This document shows, piece by piece, positions 1 through 6,930 of a DNA stretch of 24,583 bases. The stretch comes from DAOUAG01 sp034432935 (lineage in GTDB: Bacteria > Chloroflexota > Dehalococcoidia > SM23-28-2 > RBG-16-64-32). Position 1 is the first letter of the stretch, and every line of letters starts with the position of its first letter. The translations under genes were made by a program, and so were the position numbers. The stretch is from NCBI GenBank assembly GCA_034432935.1, contig DAOUBD010000001.1, forward strand, positions 1 to 24,583, read 5' to 3'. The notes below the pieces were generated by a model. It ran no database searches, was not told the DNA's origin, and saw only the letters and a list, made by a program, of their open reading frames with translations.

Positions 1-679
1 AGCCGCTCAGCGGCATCTGGACCGTTACCACCTCTTTGTTCCGGATCCTGAACCCGTTCTCCTCGAGCAACCGGACGTACTCGCCCTCGCTTAGCCGCAC
101 ACGAGCCTCCACCTTGACGCTCTTCTGAGGCATCAGTCCGTAGCGCGATTTCAAAGCCCGCAGCGCCTTCATCATCCAGCGGCGGTAGAACTGTTCCGCC
201 TCCGGCGGCTCGGCGCCGTCATAGAAGGAGGTGTTGAAGGAGAAGGTGCCGCCTTCGCGAAGGGTCTTGCGCACCTCCGCCAGCACCCGCTCCTTCTCAC
301 GCACCAGGTGGATGGCGTTGCAGAAGAAGATAGCGTCCACGGGCTTGCGCACCAGATCCGAGAGGCGCTCGGCTCCGCCTTGGATGAACCGTATGACCGC
401 CCCGCTGAAGTTCTCTAGGTTCCGCTTGGCCACGTCCAGCGCCGTCTCCGAGGGCTCGACGGCGATCACCTCGGCCCCTGGCCCCGAGGCTACTTCTTCG
501 GCCAGCAGGCGGGTCACCGCCCCGGTGCCGGCCCCCAGGTCGACAACCCTCTCGCCCTTGCGAAGCCCCGTCAGGGCCACGAGCCTCCGGTTTACCTCCT
601 GGTAGAAGGGATGCCGGGCGAACTTCTCCAATGTGAATCCGGGTGCATCTTCCTGCGGTGCGGCGGTCTCCTTAATCAT
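1..679 (-). CDS. Class I SAM-dependent methyltransferase (3' end outside the window)
   Basis: The gene starts with ATG at 679 and reads leftward off the window edge; 226 codons are visible without a stop. A Rossmann-type SAM-binding motif I, VDLGAGTGAVTR, lies around residues 46-57. It is followed by an acidic motif (IAVEPSE) and a motif II/III region (FFCNAIHLV). This is the layout of a UbiE/COQ5-like class I methyltransferase. The start overlaps the end of coaBC by 8 bases, so translation is probably coupled and the gene is the third cistron of the coaX-coaBC operon. The substrate cannot be told from the sequence. The C-terminal part, which usually decides substrate, begins before the edge and is incomplete. 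Family assignment is firm; specific function is unknown. Confidence 0.85.
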   Translation of the reverse strand, partial: MIKETAAPQEDAPGFTLEKFARHPFYQEVNRRLVALTGLRKGERVVDLGAGTGAVTRLLAEEVASGPGAEVIAVEPSETALDVAKRNLENFSGAVIRFIQGGAERLSDLVRKPVDAIFFCNAIHLVREKERVLAEVRKTLREGGTFSFNTSFYDGAEPPEAEQFYRRWMMKALRALKSRYGLMPQKSVKVEARVRLSEGEYVRLLEENGFRIRNKEVVTVQMPLSG

Positions 680-1886
680 GGGGGGCCCTCTTCCTGAAGA
701 GTTCTAAGACTCTGTCAAGTATACGCCACGCCACCTCATACTTCGACATCAGTGGCAGCTCTTCTTGCCCCTCGGCATCCAGGATCGTGACCTTGTTGGT
801 GTCGGCGCCGAAGCCCGATCCCTCGGCCGTGATGTCGTTAGCGGCGATGAGGTCCAACCCTTTACGCTCCAGCTTGAGCCGGGCGTTGGCCAGCAGGTCA
901 TGGCTCTCAGCGGCGAAGCCCACCTTCACCAGGCCGCCCTTCGTTGCCAGCTCCCCCAGGATATCCGGCGTCCGCACCAGGCGCAGCGTCAGCGCGTCCC
1001 TCTCCTCTCGTTTGATCTTGCCCTCCGCCACCCTTTCCGGCTGATAGTCCGCGACGGCGGCAGCCATGATGACGGCGTCGGCCCCTTCGGCCTCCGATAT
1101 TATTGCGTCCCGCATCTCCTCTGCCCGCCGCACCCTGATGGCGGGGACGCCATAGGGGTCCGGCAGGGCGCTGGGGCCGGTAACCAGCACGACGGAGGCC
1201 CCTCTGTCCCGGGCGGCCTCGGCGATGGCGAAGCCCATCTTGCCGGAGGAGTAGTTGCCGATGTAGCGCACGGGGTCGATGGGCTCCTGGGTGCCGCCAG
1301 CGCTGACCACGATCTTTTTTCCCGCTAAGTCACCGTTGCGTCCCAGGACGAGGCGCACTGCGCCCATGATGGTCTGGACCTCGGCCAGGCGCCCCAAGCC
1401 CAGGTGCCCTGAGGCCAGGCGGCCCTCTTCCGGCCCAGCGAAGTGCGCTCCGCGTTCCTTCAACACTGCGATGTGACCCTGGGTCGCTGGGTGGCCGTAC
1501 ATCTGGGCGTCCATAGCCGGACAGACGACAAGGGGCGCGCGGGTGGCCAGGGCCGTGAGGCTGACCATATCCTCCGCCAGGCCCAAGGCCAGGCGAGCCA
1601 GGGTCGTGGCCGTAGCCGGCGCCACCACCATCACGTCCGCCGCCCGCGCCAGAGCCACGTGGGCCTCCGCCAGACCGTCTGCGGCATCCCACATATCGGC
1701 GTAGGCCCGCCGGCCGGTCACGCTCTCGAAGGTGACAGGCGATACGAAGCGCACGGCTTCGGGCGTCATCACGGTGTCCACGCGAGCCCCGGCCTGCGTC
1801 AGCTTGCTGGCCAAGTCCGCTGCCTTATAAGCGGCTATGCTGCCCGTGACGCCGAGGACGATCTTGCGCTCCGTCAGGTTGTACAT
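672..1886 (-). CDS. coaBC: Bifunctional phosphopantothenoylcysteine decarboxylase / phosphopantothenate-cysteine ligase
   Basis: CoaBC joins cysteine to 4'-phosphopantothenate and decarboxylates the product to 4'-phosphopantetheine, in the cytoplasm. The 404-residue protein has the FMN-dependent CoaC half (about residues 1-180, with GSIAAYK and the catalytic His76 in AHVAL) and the CoaB half (about 190-404, with VSAGGTQEPIDPVRYIGNYSSGKMG and the AAAVADY motif). Length is normal for the family. Two CoaC positions differ from the textbook enzyme. The PAMN asparagine is Asp126 (PAMDAQMY), and the substrate-loop cysteine is Ser159 (RLASGHLGLGR, where E. coli has ACG). The start lies 2 bases after the coaX stop, and the end overlaps the methyltransferase start. 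Identity is secure; decarboxylase chemistry may be altered. Confidence 0.95.
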   Translation of the reverse strand: MYNLTERKIVLGVTGSIAAYKAADLASKLTQAGARVDTVMTPEAVRFVSPVTFESVTGRRAYADMWDAADGLAEAHVALARAADVMVVAPATATTLARLALGLAEDMVSLTALATRAPLVVCPAMDAQMYGHPATQGHIAVLKERGAHFAGPEEGRLASGHLGLGRLAEVQTIMGAVRLVLGRNGDLAGKKIVVSAGGTQEPIDPVRYIGNYSSGKMGFAIAEAARDRGASVVLVTGPSALPDPYGVPAIRVRRAEEMRDAIISEAEGADAVIMAAAVADYQPERVAEGKIKREERDALTLRLVRTPDILGELATKGGLVKVGFAAESHDLLANARLKLERKGLDLIAANDITAEGSGFGADTNKVTILDAEGQEELPLMSKYEVAWRILDRVLELFRKRAPHD

Positions 1887-1888
1887 GC

Positions 1889-2659
1889 TCAGCCGCGGTT
1901 CAGGCTGTGGATGATGCGCAGCCCCTGCAACGTGAGGTCTGGGTCGATGACGTCTATCATATCCGTTTCGCGGCCGATGACCCGGGCGAAGCCGCCGGTC
2001 CCGATCACTTTGGCGCTGCCCCCCAGCTCCTCCTTTATGCGTCCTACTATCCCCTCGATGAGCCCCACGTAGCCGAAGAGGATGCCAGACTGCATGGCTG
2101 CCACGGTGTTGCGGCCGATGGCGCTGCGGGGCCGGGTAAGCTCCACCCGGTAGAGCTTCGCCGCGCGCCGGAAGAGCGCCTCTGCGGCGATCCCCACGCC
2201 TGGGGCCAAGGCTCCCCCCAAGTAGTCGCCGTCCTTGCTCACAGCATCGAACACGGTGGCCGTCCCCAGGTCCACCACGATCAGAGGTGGCGGCCCGTAG
2301 AGGTGCAGCGCCGCCACGGCGTCAGCCACCCGGTCAGCGCCTACGTCCCGCGGCGTATCGTACAGGATGCGCAAGCCGGTCCGCACCCCGGCGTGCACCG
2401 AAAGCGGCCGTACCCCGAAGTAGCGGTCGCAAACCGTCTCGAAGACCGGATGCAGGTCTGGGACGACGCAGGCCATGACCGCCTCGTCTATCTCTGCCGC
2501 GGATATCCCCTCATGCCCCAGCAGGCTGAGGATCAGCACCGCGTACTCGTCCGCCAGCTTTTCCACGTCGCTGGCAAATCGCCATGTCGCCCGCAGGCGG
2601 TCTCCGTCGAAGACCCCCATGGTCACGTTGGTGTTGCCGATGTCCAGGGCCAAGAGCAT
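1889..2659 (-). CDS. coaX: Type III pantothenate kinase
   Basis: CoaX phosphorylates pantothenate, the first committed step of coenzyme A synthesis. The 256-residue protein has the ASKHA-fold phosphate-binding motif DIGNTN with Asp6, the GADR motif at 107-110 with catalytic Asp109, and the second phosphate motif DLGTAT at 130-135. These are diagnostic of type III kinases. I chose the ATG at 2659 because the protein begins two residues before the usual MxLxxDxGN core and has a GGAG ribosome site about 8 bases upstream. An in-frame ATG at 2692 would add 11 residues, but it overlaps the predicted -10 box. It is the first gene of an operon with coaBC, so two CoA steps are co-transcribed. Confidence 0.95.
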   Translation of the reverse strand: MLLALDIGNTNVTMGVFDGDRLRATWRFASDVEKLADEYAVLILSLLGHEGISAAEIDEAVMACVVPDLHPVFETVCDRYFGVRPLSVHAGVRTGLRILYDTPRDVGADRVADAVAALHLYGPPPLIVVDLGTATVFDAVSKDGDYLGGALAPGVGIAAEALFRRAAKLYRVELTRPRSAIGRNTVAAMQSGILFGYVGLIEGIVGRIKEELGGSAKVIGTGGFARVIGRETDMIDVIDPDLTLQGLRIIHSLNRG

Positions 2660-2690
2660 ACGATTATCTCCGCCGGCCTGCGGCGCCGCC

Positions 2691-2720
2691 ATTATATGCG
2701 CCTCTCCTGAGGCCCGGCAA
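2691..2720 (-). promoter_or_regulatory. Promoter of the coaX-coaBC operon
   Basis: On the minus strand, TTGCCG (2720-2715) and a perfect TATAAT (2696-2691) are separated by 18 bases. This fits a housekeeping sigma factor. Transcription would begin near 2684, giving a leader of roughly 25 bases that contains the GGAG site for coaX. Confidence 0.6.
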
Positions 2721-2793
2721 CGCCCTCTTCGGCTTCCCTTCTTTGCGCGTTCGGAAAGGCCACCCATCTTCGCTCCCCTATTGACATAAACTT

Positions 2794-2821
2794 GTTGACG
2801 GCTCCGGCTCCGCCTTGCTAT
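2794..2821 (+). promoter_or_regulatory. Probable dnaA promoter with tandem TTGAC boxes
   Basis: TTGACG (2794-2799) is followed after 16 bases by TGCTAT (2816-2821), a weak -10. A second TTGACA lies 13 bases upstream at 2781-2786, so the -35 motif is present twice in an otherwise GC-rich gap. The spacing suits only the downstream copy. The upstream copy may be a regulator or alternative promoter site, or chance. Confidence 0.4.
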
Positions 2822-2878
2822 CGTTCCGGCATCCGCTCCCAAACAAACACCCCGCCTGCCCTCCGGCAGGCCGACACT

Positions 2879-2884
2879 GGGAGG
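2879..2884 (+). promoter_or_regulatory. Ribosome binding site that fixes the dnaA start
   Basis: GGGAGG ends 6 bases before the ATG at 2891. This supports that start over an upstream in-frame TTG at 2792, which would add a 33-residue proline-rich tail unlike any DnaA N-terminus. Confidence 0.75.
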
Positions 2885-2890
2885 CTCGAC

Positions 2891-4270
2891 ATGGGGGACC
2901 CATCCGCACAGCGCATCTGGGACGCTGCCCTGGGACAGCTCCAGATCCACGTTACACGCCCCAACTACGATACTTGGCTCAAGGACACCGAGGGCCTGCG
3001 CATCGCCGACGGCTGCTTCGTCGTCGGCGTGCCCACCGAGTTCGTCAAGGAGTGGCTGGCCACCAGGATGCGGGGACTCGTCGCCAAGACCATCTCGGGC
3101 ATCCTCGGCCAGCCCATGGAAATCGCCTTCGAGATCACCGGCCACAACGGCCACGCCAACGGCAACGGCGTATCGGCCACCGCGGACCTTCCTCTCGCCG
3201 CCGCCTCTCCGGCCAACGCCGTCACCTCAAGCCCCGTCCTTCCCCAGCGCCTCAACCCCCGCTACACCTTCCGCTCCTTCGTCATCGCCGATTGCAACCG
3301 CCTCGCTGCCGCAGCAGCGATAGCAGCCGCCGAACGCCCCGGCGAAGACTACAACCCCCTGTTCATCTACAGCACCCCTGGCCTCGGCAAGACCCACCTC
3401 CTCCAGGCGATAGCCCAGCGGGCAGCCCAAGCCAGCCGCGCCGGCCAGGGCAAGATCCTTTACGTCACCTCCGAACAGTTCACCAACGAGTTCATCTCCG
3501 CCATCGCCCAGAGCCGCGGCGACGAGTTTCGCCGCCGCTACCGCTCCCTCCGTCTCCTCCTGGTAGACGACATCCAGTTCCTCGCTAACAAGGGCCGGAC
3601 TCAAGAGGAGTTCTTCTACACCTTCAACGACCTGCACTCCGATGGCTGCCAGCTGGTGGTGGCCAGCGACCGCCACCCGTCGGTCATTCCCGGCCTCGAG
3701 TCGCGTCTCTCCTCCCGCTTTCAGTGGGGCCTCGTGGCCGACATCCAGCCGCCAGACGAGGAGACCCGCCTCGCCATCCTTTTCAGCAAGGCCCGCGAGC
3801 AGAAGGTAGACCTCCCCCACGACGTCGCCCACTTTCTGGCCTCCCGCACCCGTGACAACATCCGCGAACTCGAGGGCTCTCTGAACCGAGTAGTCGCCTT
3901 CGCCAAACTGACGTCGTCACCCATCACCCTCCAGGTCGCTTCCCGCGCCCTGGTTGCCCTGACACCCGCCGCCTCGGCTCCCGGCGACCCCCAGGCCATC
4001 CTCAAGGCCGTCTCCACCTACTACAGCGTCCCCATTCCAGCCCTCACCGGTAAGAGCCGCGCCAAACCCATCGCGGAGGCCCGGCACGTCGCCATGTATC
4101 TCCTTCGCGAGGATGCCGACCTCGCCCTCAAGCAGATCGGCCTTCTTCTAGGACACCGCGATCACTCCACCGTCATCCACGGCATCCAAAAGATCAGCCA
4201 TGCCCTCCTGGCCGATCCGCGCCTCGGCATCCAGCTCGCCGAGATCAGAGCCATGACCACCCGCTCCTGA
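2891..4270 (+). CDS. dnaA: Chromosomal replication initiator DnaA
   Basis: DnaA is the AAA+ ATPase that binds DnaA boxes and opens the origin. The 459-residue protein has domain I (about 1-80, IWDAALGQL and WLKDT), a short Asn/Ala-rich linker, the AAA+ domain (from about 124, RYTFRSFVI), Walker B VDDIQFL, the arginine-finger region RLSSRFQWGL, and the DNA-binding domain IV. Two hallmark motifs deviate. The Walker A loop is STPGLGKT (161-168) instead of a loop starting with Gly, and the domain IV signature is GHRDHSTV (421-428) instead of GGRDH. Lys167, Thr168 and the RDH residues are kept. The coding strand is unusually C-rich, opposite to obgE downstream. The gene reads toward the candidate origin. 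dnaN and recF are not adjacent. Confidence 0.97.
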   Translation: MGDPSAQRIWDAALGQLQIHVTRPNYDTWLKDTEGLRIADGCFVVGVPTEFVKEWLATRMRGLVAKTISGILGQPMEIAFEITGHNGHANGNGVSATADLPLAAASPANAVTSSPVLPQRLNPRYTFRSFVIADCNRLAAAAAIAAAERPGEDYNPLFIYSTPGLGKTHLLQAIAQRAAQASRAGQGKILYVTSEQFTNEFISAIAQSRGDEFRRRYRSLRLLLVDDIQFLANKGRTQEEFFYTFNDLHSDGCQLVVASDRHPSVIPGLESRLSSRFQWGLVADIQPPDEETRLAILFSKAREQKVDLPHDVAHFLASRTRDNIRELEGSLNRVVAFAKLTSSPITLQVASRALVALTPAASAPGDPQAILKAVSTYYSVPIPALTGKSRAKPIAEARHVAMYLLREDADLALKQIGLLLGHRDHSTVIHGIQKISHALLADPRLGIQLAEIRAMTTRS

Positions 4271-4316
4271 TCCCCGCGCTGTATCCACTTCTCTCCCACA
4301 CTTCCCACAAAGCGCT

Positions 4317-4341
4317 GCGGCCGCCCACCGCGGCCGCTTTG
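4317..4341 (+). terminator. Probable intrinsic terminator of dnaA
   Basis: GCGGCCGC (4317-4324) pairs with GCGGCCGC (4330-4337) across a 5-base loop and is followed by TTTGTCC. The stem is 8 bp and entirely G/C. The T run is short. It lies 46 bases after the dnaA stop, inside the DnaA-box-like cluster. Confidence 0.5.
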
Positions 4342-4511
4342 TCCTCCCCCTTCCCTTCCGCCTCCCGCTGGCCACCGCCGATCCTTCCACCGCCATCACC
4401 CCCTTCCCACAGATCTCTCCACAGGCCGCCACCACCGCAGCCAGCGCACGTCTCCACACTTCCACAGCCCCTACTACCATGACCACTAAGGCTGCCCATG
4501 TATGAGTCACC

Positions 4512-4517
4512 TATAAT
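4512..4517 (+). promoter_or_regulatory. -10 box of the obgE promoter
   Basis: A perfect TATAAT ends 10 bases before the obgE ATG. No good -35 is visible about 17 bases upstream. Transcription would start within a few bases of the ATG, and there is no Shine-Dalgarno, so the mRNA is predicted to be leaderless or nearly so. Confidence 0.5.
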
Positions 4518-4527
4518 TTGACCTGTC

Positions 4528-5799
4528 ATGATAGACCGTATCGAGATCGTCGTTCGTGGTGGAGATGGTGGAAACGGGTGTGTGAGCTTCCGCCGGGAGA
4601 AGTATGTTCCGCGGGGGGGTCCGGACGGCGGGGATGGAGGAAGGGGCGGCGACGTAGCCCTTGTCGCAGACGCATCCGTGCGAACGCTGCGGGAGCTGGG
4701 CCGACGCCGCGTGTACAGGGCAGGAAGGGGGGGCCACGGGCAGGGAGGCGGCAGGCATGGGCGCAACGCCCCGCGGTTGGTGCTGCGGGTCCCCATGGGG
4801 ACTGAGGTGTGGCGGGTGCTGGCCGGCGGCGGGCGGGAGAAGATCTGCGACCTGCTGCGGGAGGGAGAGGAGGTGCTAGTGGCCAGGGGTGGCGCTGGCG
4901 GCTGGGGGAATGCGAGGTTCGCGACGTCCACAAACCGGGCGCCCCGCATAGCGCAGCGGGGCCAGGAGGGGGAGGAAGCGCGGCTTCTGTTGGAGCTGAA
5001 GCTGCTGGCCGACGTCGGTCTCGTAGGTCTGCCCAACGCCGGGAAGTCGACCCTGCTGAGGGCGATCTCGGCGGCGCGACCCAAGGTGGCGGGCTACCCG
5101 TTCACAACCCTGGAGCCTGTGCTGGGGGTCGTGGAACGCGGCTGGAGGACCTTTGTCGTGGCTGACATCCCGGGCCTCATAGAGGGGGCGCACGAGGGCG
5201 CAGGGCTGGGCCTGGACTTCTTGCGGCATATCGAGAGGACGAGGGTCATCGTTCATTTGGTGGACGGGTCTAGGCCGGATCCGGTGGCGGACTACCGGAT
5301 GGTGCTGCGGGAGCTGAGGGAGTATGGCAGAGGGCTGGAGACAAGGCGCAGCCTGCTGGCGGTGAACAAGGTGGACATACCGGAGGTAGCGGCGAGGGTC
5401 ACGGAGATCGCCGAGGCGTTCCGGGAGATCGGGGAAGAGCCGCTCTTCATATCGGGGGCCACTGGGGAGGGGGTGGAGGCCCTCCTGGAGACCGTCGGGG
5501 CCCTGTTAGAAGAGGCGACAGGGCTGGAAGAGGGGGAGGCCGCTGAGGTGAGGGAGGCACCGAAGGCAAGGCATGCGGTGCCGGCAGTAAGGGTGGTCAG
5601 GGAGGACGGCGCCTTTCGGGTGGAGGGGGAGAGGGTGGTGGCGTTTGCGGAGATGATGCCAGTCGAGCAGGAGGAGGGCCGGGCGGAGCTTTGGAGGAGG
5701 CTGGGCCGATGGGGTGTCGTCGCTGCCCTACGCAGGGCCGGGGCGAAGCCGGGCGACCGGGTGCGCCTCGGGAGGGTAGAGCTGGAGGTGCAGGGTTGA
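4528..5799 (+). CDS. obgE: Obg-family GTPase (ribosome assembly)
   Basis: ObgE is an essential GTPase that binds the 50S subunit and links ribosome assembly to growth and chromosome state. The 423-residue protein has the glycine-rich Obg fold (about 1-158, with GGDGGNGCVSFRREK at the start), the G domain with G1 GLPNAGKST (167-175, Lys173), G3 DIPGL followed by EGAHEGAGLG, G4 NKVD and G5 SGAT. It ends in a C-terminal OCT domain (about 350-423). All nucleotide-binding motifs are canonical. The coding strand is very G-rich and purine-rich. The stop overlaps the start of nadD, so the two genes are probably one transcript. Confidence 0.96.
   Translation: MIDRIEIVVRGGDGGNGCVSFRREKYVPRGGPDGGDGGRGGDVALVADASVRTLRELGRRRVYRAGRGGHGQGGGRHGRNAPRLVLRVPMGTEVWRVLAGGGREKICDLLREGEEVLVARGGAGGWGNARFATSTNRAPRIAQRGQEGEEARLLLELKLLADVGLVGLPNAGKSTLLRAISAARPKVAGYPFTTLEPVLGVVERGWRTFVVADIPGLIEGAHEGAGLGLDFLRHIERTRVIVHLVDGSRPDPVADYRMVLRELREYGRGLETRRSLLAVNKVDIPEVAARVTEIAEAFREIGEEPLFISGATGEGVEALLETVGALLEEATGLEEGEAAEVREAPKARHAVPAVRVVREDGAFRVEGERVVAFAEMMPVEQEEGRAELWRRLGRWGVVAALRRAGAKPGDRVRLGRVELEVQG
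5784..5788 (+). promoter_or_regulatory. Ribosome binding site for the TTG start of nadD
   Basis: GGAGG inside the end of obgE lies 7 bases before TTG at 5796. The TTG overlaps the obgE stop (TTGA), a typical coupling arrangement. This decides the nadD start. Confidence 0.7.
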
Positions 5800-6422
5800 G
5801 CAGCGGCTCTGAGCCTGGCCGCAAGGTGGGCGTGCTGGGAGGCACCTTCGACCCCGTGCATATTGGGCATCTGCTGCTGGCGGAGTGCGCCAGGGAGGAG
5901 TTGGGGCTGGAACGGGTCGTCTTCATGCCGGCGGGGAGGCCGTGGCGGAAGGCTTCGCGGGAGGTCTCGCCGGCGCAGCACCGGGTGGCGATGCTGCGCT
6001 TGGCAGTAGCTGACAACGATGCCTTCGAGGTGTCGACGATTGAAGTGGAGCGGGAGGGCCCGACGTATACGGTCGAGACGCTGGCGGAGATGCGGAGGAG
6101 GGATCCGGGCGCGGCCCTGTACTTCATCGTGGGCGAGGACGCGCTGGCTGACCTGCCGAACTGGCGGGAGCCGCAGCGCATCCTGGAGCTGGCGACCGTC
6201 GCGGTGGCCGCGCGTACGGGGGAAGGCCCCAATCTGCGACAGGCGGAGGCGATGATGCCGGGCCTGGTAGCGAAGGCCGTGTGGCTCCGGATGCCCATCA
6301 TCGAGATCAGCGCCAGCGGCATCCGCGAGCGAGTACGCTTGGGGCTGTCGATCCGATACCGCGTGCCCGCAACCGTCGAGGCCTACATCCGTGAGCACGG
6401 GCTGTACGCCCGCCCTGCCTGA
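5796..6422 (+). CDS. nadD: Nicotinate-nucleotide adenylyltransferase
   Basis: NadD transfers AMP from ATP to nicotinate mononucleotide in NAD synthesis. The 208-residue product has the nucleotidyltransferase signature GGTFDPVHIGH (15-25) and the C-terminal ISASGIR motif (171-177; usually ISSTxIR). Length is typical. The start is TTG at 5796, chosen because it has a well-placed GGAGG and a 3-base overlap with the obgE stop. A longer in-frame extension inside obgE is not needed. The obgE-nadD order, often with a ribosome silencing factor (rsfS) next, is common in bacteria; here rsfS does not follow and the next gene lies on the other strand. Confidence 0.93.
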   Translation: MSSGSEPGRKVGVLGGTFDPVHIGHLLLAECAREELGLERVVFMPAGRPWRKASREVSPAQHRVAMLRLAVADNDAFEVSTIEVEREGPTYTVETLAEMRRRDPGAALYFIVGEDALADLPNWREPQRILELATVAVAARTGEGPNLRQAEAMMPGLVAKAVWLRMPIIEISASGIRERVRLGLSIRYRVPATVEAYIREHGLYARPA

Positions 6423-6441
6423 GACCCAGCCCCGCCGCCGG

Positions 6442-6873
6442 TTATATGACGTAGGTGAGGCGCACCTGGGCGCCCCGCTCAGCGGCCCAGGCGGCCATCT
6501 GGGCCAGCTCCCGAAGGCGCTGAGGCAGCTCGGGGAGGCCGGACGTGAGCTCGCGGAGGGCGGGCGTGGCGTCGATGGCCGAGGCCACAGCCGAGGCGCA
6601 GTCGGCCAGGGGCTGCGGGTCTTGCCAGAGGCGCTCCAATAGGCGCTCCTCCTCCTCGTCCTCCGTCTGCGCGCTGCCGAAGGTTAGGAGGGGGCGCAGG
6701 TCGATGCCGAGGCGGCGCTTGAGGATGGCGGCGGCCTGGGCCAGCGGGTGCAGGGCGCCGTAGCGCTCGCTGTGGGCGAAGGATATGAAGTAGACGATAT
6801 CTGAGGTCGGGCCTAAGAACTCCACGGGAGGGTCGCCGGCGGTAGTCTCGAAGAGGAGGATGGTGTCTTCCAC
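6442..6873 (-). CDS. Hypothetical protein downstream of gyrB
   Basis: I do not recognise this 143-residue protein. It starts with GTG at 6873 and lies 57 bases after the gyrB stop on the same strand and in the same frame, so co-transcription with gyrB is likely. It has a hydrophobic start (TILLFE), a segment DIVYFISFAHSERYG, an acidic stretch (QTEDEEEERLLERLW) and a helical Leu/Ala-rich C-terminal half. There is no signal peptide, cysteine cluster or clear catalytic motif. No Shine-Dalgarno precedes the GTG. The acidic, protein-like composition supports a real gene, but it could be lineage-restricted. Confidence 0.6.
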   Translation of the reverse strand: MEDTILLFETTAGDPPVEFLGPTSDIVYFISFAHSERYGALHPLAQAAAILKRRLGIDLRPLLTFGSAQTEDEEEERLLERLWQDPQPLADCASAVASAIDATPALRELTSGLPELPQRLRELAQMAAWAAERGAQVRLTYVI

Positions 6874-6930
6874 GAGGCGGTTGTCGGCCGGGCCATTGGC
6901 TACCGGGAGCCAGGGGCCAGGTGACGGCTA

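Larger units (their letters stand above)
4271..4527. other. Candidate replication origin (DnaA-box-like cluster)
   Basis: This 257-bp gap between dnaA and obgE codes for nothing recognisable. It contains seven 9-mers ending in CCACA, CCCACA or CCACT, all on the plus strand. They are at 4281-4289, 4292-4300, 4301-4309, 4403-4411, 4415-4423, 4450-4458 and 4458-4466. Each matches six or seven of nine positions of TTATCCACA, with T and A replaced by C, as expected in a GC-rich genome. GC skew changes sign across the gap. There is no long AT-rich unwinding element, only a short AT stretch at 4509-4519. No box is a perfect consensus, so this stays a candidate. Confidence 0.55.
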
